6,700 bases of DNA from Alphaproteobacteria bacterium UBA2903 (GTDB lineage: Bacteria; Pseudomonadota; Alphaproteobacteria; CAAGCB01; CAG-977). Shown piece by piece: positions 5,952 through 6,700 of the stretch (position 1 is its first letter; the number at the start of each line of letters is the position of its first letter). The notes beneath the pieces are model-generated. The model saw only the letters and a program-made list of their open reading frames with translations, was not told where the DNA came from and made no database searches. The translations under genes and the position numbers were made by a program. The stretch lies in assembly GCA_002349565.1 (NCBI GenBank), contig DEDN01000008.1:1-6700 (forward strand). The letters are read 5' to 3'.

Positions 5952-6590
5952 ATGCTGTCCCCCGATAAAGTCAAAGAAATTTTCAAGCGTTTCAAGCAAT
6001 TGAATCCCGAACCGAAGTGCGAATTGGACTATACGTCGGACTATACGTTGCTGGTCGCGATCGTGTTGTCCGCGCAAACGACGGACAAAAACGTCAACAA
6101 AGCGACGCCCGCTTTGTTCGCAGAGGCTGACACGCCCGAAAAAATGCTGACCTTGGGCGAAGAACGGCTGAAAACCCATATCCGATCCATCGGACTGTTC
6201 AACAACAAAGCCAAAAGCATTATGGCGCTGTCCAAAGATTTGGTCGAAAAGTTCGACGGCAAAATCCCGACGGACTTTGATACGCTGCAAACGCTGGCGG
6301 GGGTCGGACGCAAAACGGCGAACGTTTTTTTGAACACGTTTTACGGCAAACCGACGTTCGGCGTGGACACGCATGTTTTAAGGCTGTGCAACCGCATCGG
6401 CATTGCGGCGGGAAAAAATCCGCTCGAAGTCGAAAAAAATCTGGCAAAAGCTGTAACAGGCATCATTCCCGATGCGGATTTGAAATATGTCGCGCATTGG
6501 CTTGTCCTGCACGGACGATATGTCTGCGCGGCGAAAAAGCCCGCCTGCGACATATGCCCGATCGCCGATCTGTGCGAAAAAAACTTTTAA
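5952..6590 (+). CDS. nth: Endonuclease III (DNA glycosylase/AP lyase)
   Basis: A 212-residue base-excision-repair enzyme that removes oxidised pyrimidines from DNA and cuts the backbone at the abasic site. 'VLSAQTTDKNVN' (38-49) is the conserved DNA-contact segment. The helix-hairpin-helix is 'LQTLAGVGRKTANVFL' with catalytic Lys121, followed by 'FGVDTHVLRL' with the essential Asp139. The C-terminal iron-sulphur loop has Cys192, Cys199, Cys202 and Cys208 (C-x6-C-x2-C-x5-C), as in E. coli Nth, and the length fits (E. coli 211). CGGAG at 5941-5945, inside the end of the kinase gene, lies 6 bases before the ATG, so it is translated from the same message. It is the last gene of the operon; a hairpin at 6644-6660 could end transcription. 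Confidence 0.97.
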   Translation: MLSPDKVKEIFKRFKQLNPEPKCELDYTSDYTLLVAIVLSAQTTDKNVNKATPALFAEADTPEKMLTLGEERLKTHIRSIGLFNNKAKSIMALSKDLVEKFDGKIPTDFDTLQTLAGVGRKTANVFLNTFYGKPTFGVDTHVLRLCNRIGIAAGKNPLEVEKNLAKAVTGIIPDADLKYVAHWLVLHGRYVCAAKKPACDICPIADLCEKNF

Positions 6591-6621
6591 ACCGTTTATT
6601 CTTTCCTTTGCCAATCCCGCG

Positions 6622-6630
6622 TGCTATACT
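6622..6630 (+). promoter_or_regulatory. Extended -10 promoter upstream of the next gene
   Basis: TGC-TATACT (6622-6630) is a good extended -10; TATACT has five of six consensus bases. No convincing -35 is present at 16-18 bases (TTGCCA at 6608-6613 is too close). The predicted start near 6637 leaves a leader of about 54 bases before the ATG at 6691. CGTGCTATA here also occurs in the minus-strand promoter near 4531-4539. Confidence 0.5.
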
Positions 6631-6646
6631 TTTTATTGAGTATAGC
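6623..6646. repeat. 8-bp inverted repeat overlapping the -10 element
   Basis: GCTATACT (6623-6630) and AGTATAGC (6639-6646) are perfect reverse complements around the 8-base spacer TTTTATTG. The left arm contains the -10 hexamer and the right arm shares three bases (6644-6646) with the next hairpin, so in a read-through transcript the two structures exclude each other. It could act as an operator or an RNA switch. Confidence 0.55.
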
Positions 6647-6664
6647 CGCAAAGTGCGGCTTTTT
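6644..6664 (+). terminator. Terminator-like hairpin after nth, in the leader of the next gene
   Basis: AGCCGCA (6644-6650) and TGCGGCT (6654-6660) form a perfect 7-bp stem with an AAG loop, followed by TTTT then GGG. It can end the phosphatase-kinase-nth transcript 54 bases past the nth stop. The T run is short, and the hairpin lies downstream of the probable promoter at 6622-6630, so it may also act as an attenuator or a 5' stabilising hairpin of the next message. Confidence 0.65.
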
Positions 6665-6690
6665 GGGACCATCCAGCAAAGGAGTTCAAT

Positions 6691-6700
6691 ATGAACAAAC
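6691..6700 (+). CDS. Start of an unidentified gene, cut by the window edge
   Basis: ATG AAC AAA begins 6 bases after a strong ribosome site, AAAGGAG (6678-6684), so translation almost certainly starts here. Only three residues (MNK) are visible; the product cannot be named. It has its own promoter signal and structured leader. Confidence 0.7.

Noticed and set aside
5706..6374. A 222-codon minus-strand open frame across the kinase-nth junction
   Set aside because: It is antisense to two overlapping real genes and has Arg/Phe/Gln-rich shadow composition.
6608..6630. TTGCCA as the -35 partner of TATACT
   Set aside because: The spacer is only 11 bases, far from 16-18; the extended -10 alone is the better explanation.

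Overview
The window looks like chromosomal DNA of a flagellated Gram-negative bacterium, most probably an alphaproteobacterium. The main reasons are the gene order aroQ-accB-accC and the wording of several proteins: the C-terminal third of the biotin carboxylase, the C-terminus of the Bax-inhibitor-like protein, and the 'EIRP..GFFEVR..LYNLYPLL' segment of the fructosamine-kinase homologue. This comes from remembered family patterns, not a search. Base composition is moderate (near 50% GC by eye) and uniform. I see no insertion sequence, tRNA, rRNA, CRISPR array or sign of recent transfer.

Layout. (1) Positions 40-1311, minus strand: flagellar hook protein FlgE, preceded by a well-formed sigma-54 (-24/-12) promoter. 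(2) Positions 1450-3710, plus strand: aroQ, accB and accC, tightly packed as one operon for the shikimate pathway and the biotin half of acetyl-CoA carboxylase. A strong hairpin terminator follows that probably works in both directions. (3) Positions 3767-4495, minus strand: a seven-helix Bax inhibitor-1/YccA-type membrane protein, convergent with accC. (4) Positions 4598-6590, plus strand: a low-molecular-weight protein tyrosine phosphatase, a fructosamine/ribulosamine-3-kinase homologue and endonuclease III (nth), separated by 0 and 1 base. (5) Positions 6591-6700: an extended -10 promoter, overlapping inverted repeats, a terminator-like hairpin and the first codons of another gene.

How the genes fit together. 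The phosphatase-kinase pair is a known bacterial arrangement linked to removing sugar adducts from proteins (deglycation). The addition of nth suggests a damage-repair operon covering protein and DNA, which is inference. The kinase has Ser where the metal-binding Asn of its HGDxxxxN loop is expected, the most unusual coding change in the window. The non-coding segments carry most of the other points of interest: the sigma-54 promoter, divergent promoters around an inverted repeat at 4545-4565, and the leader at 6622-6690. I found no clearly new multi-gene system; the phosphatase-kinase-nth operon with its altered kinase is the best candidate for a second look.
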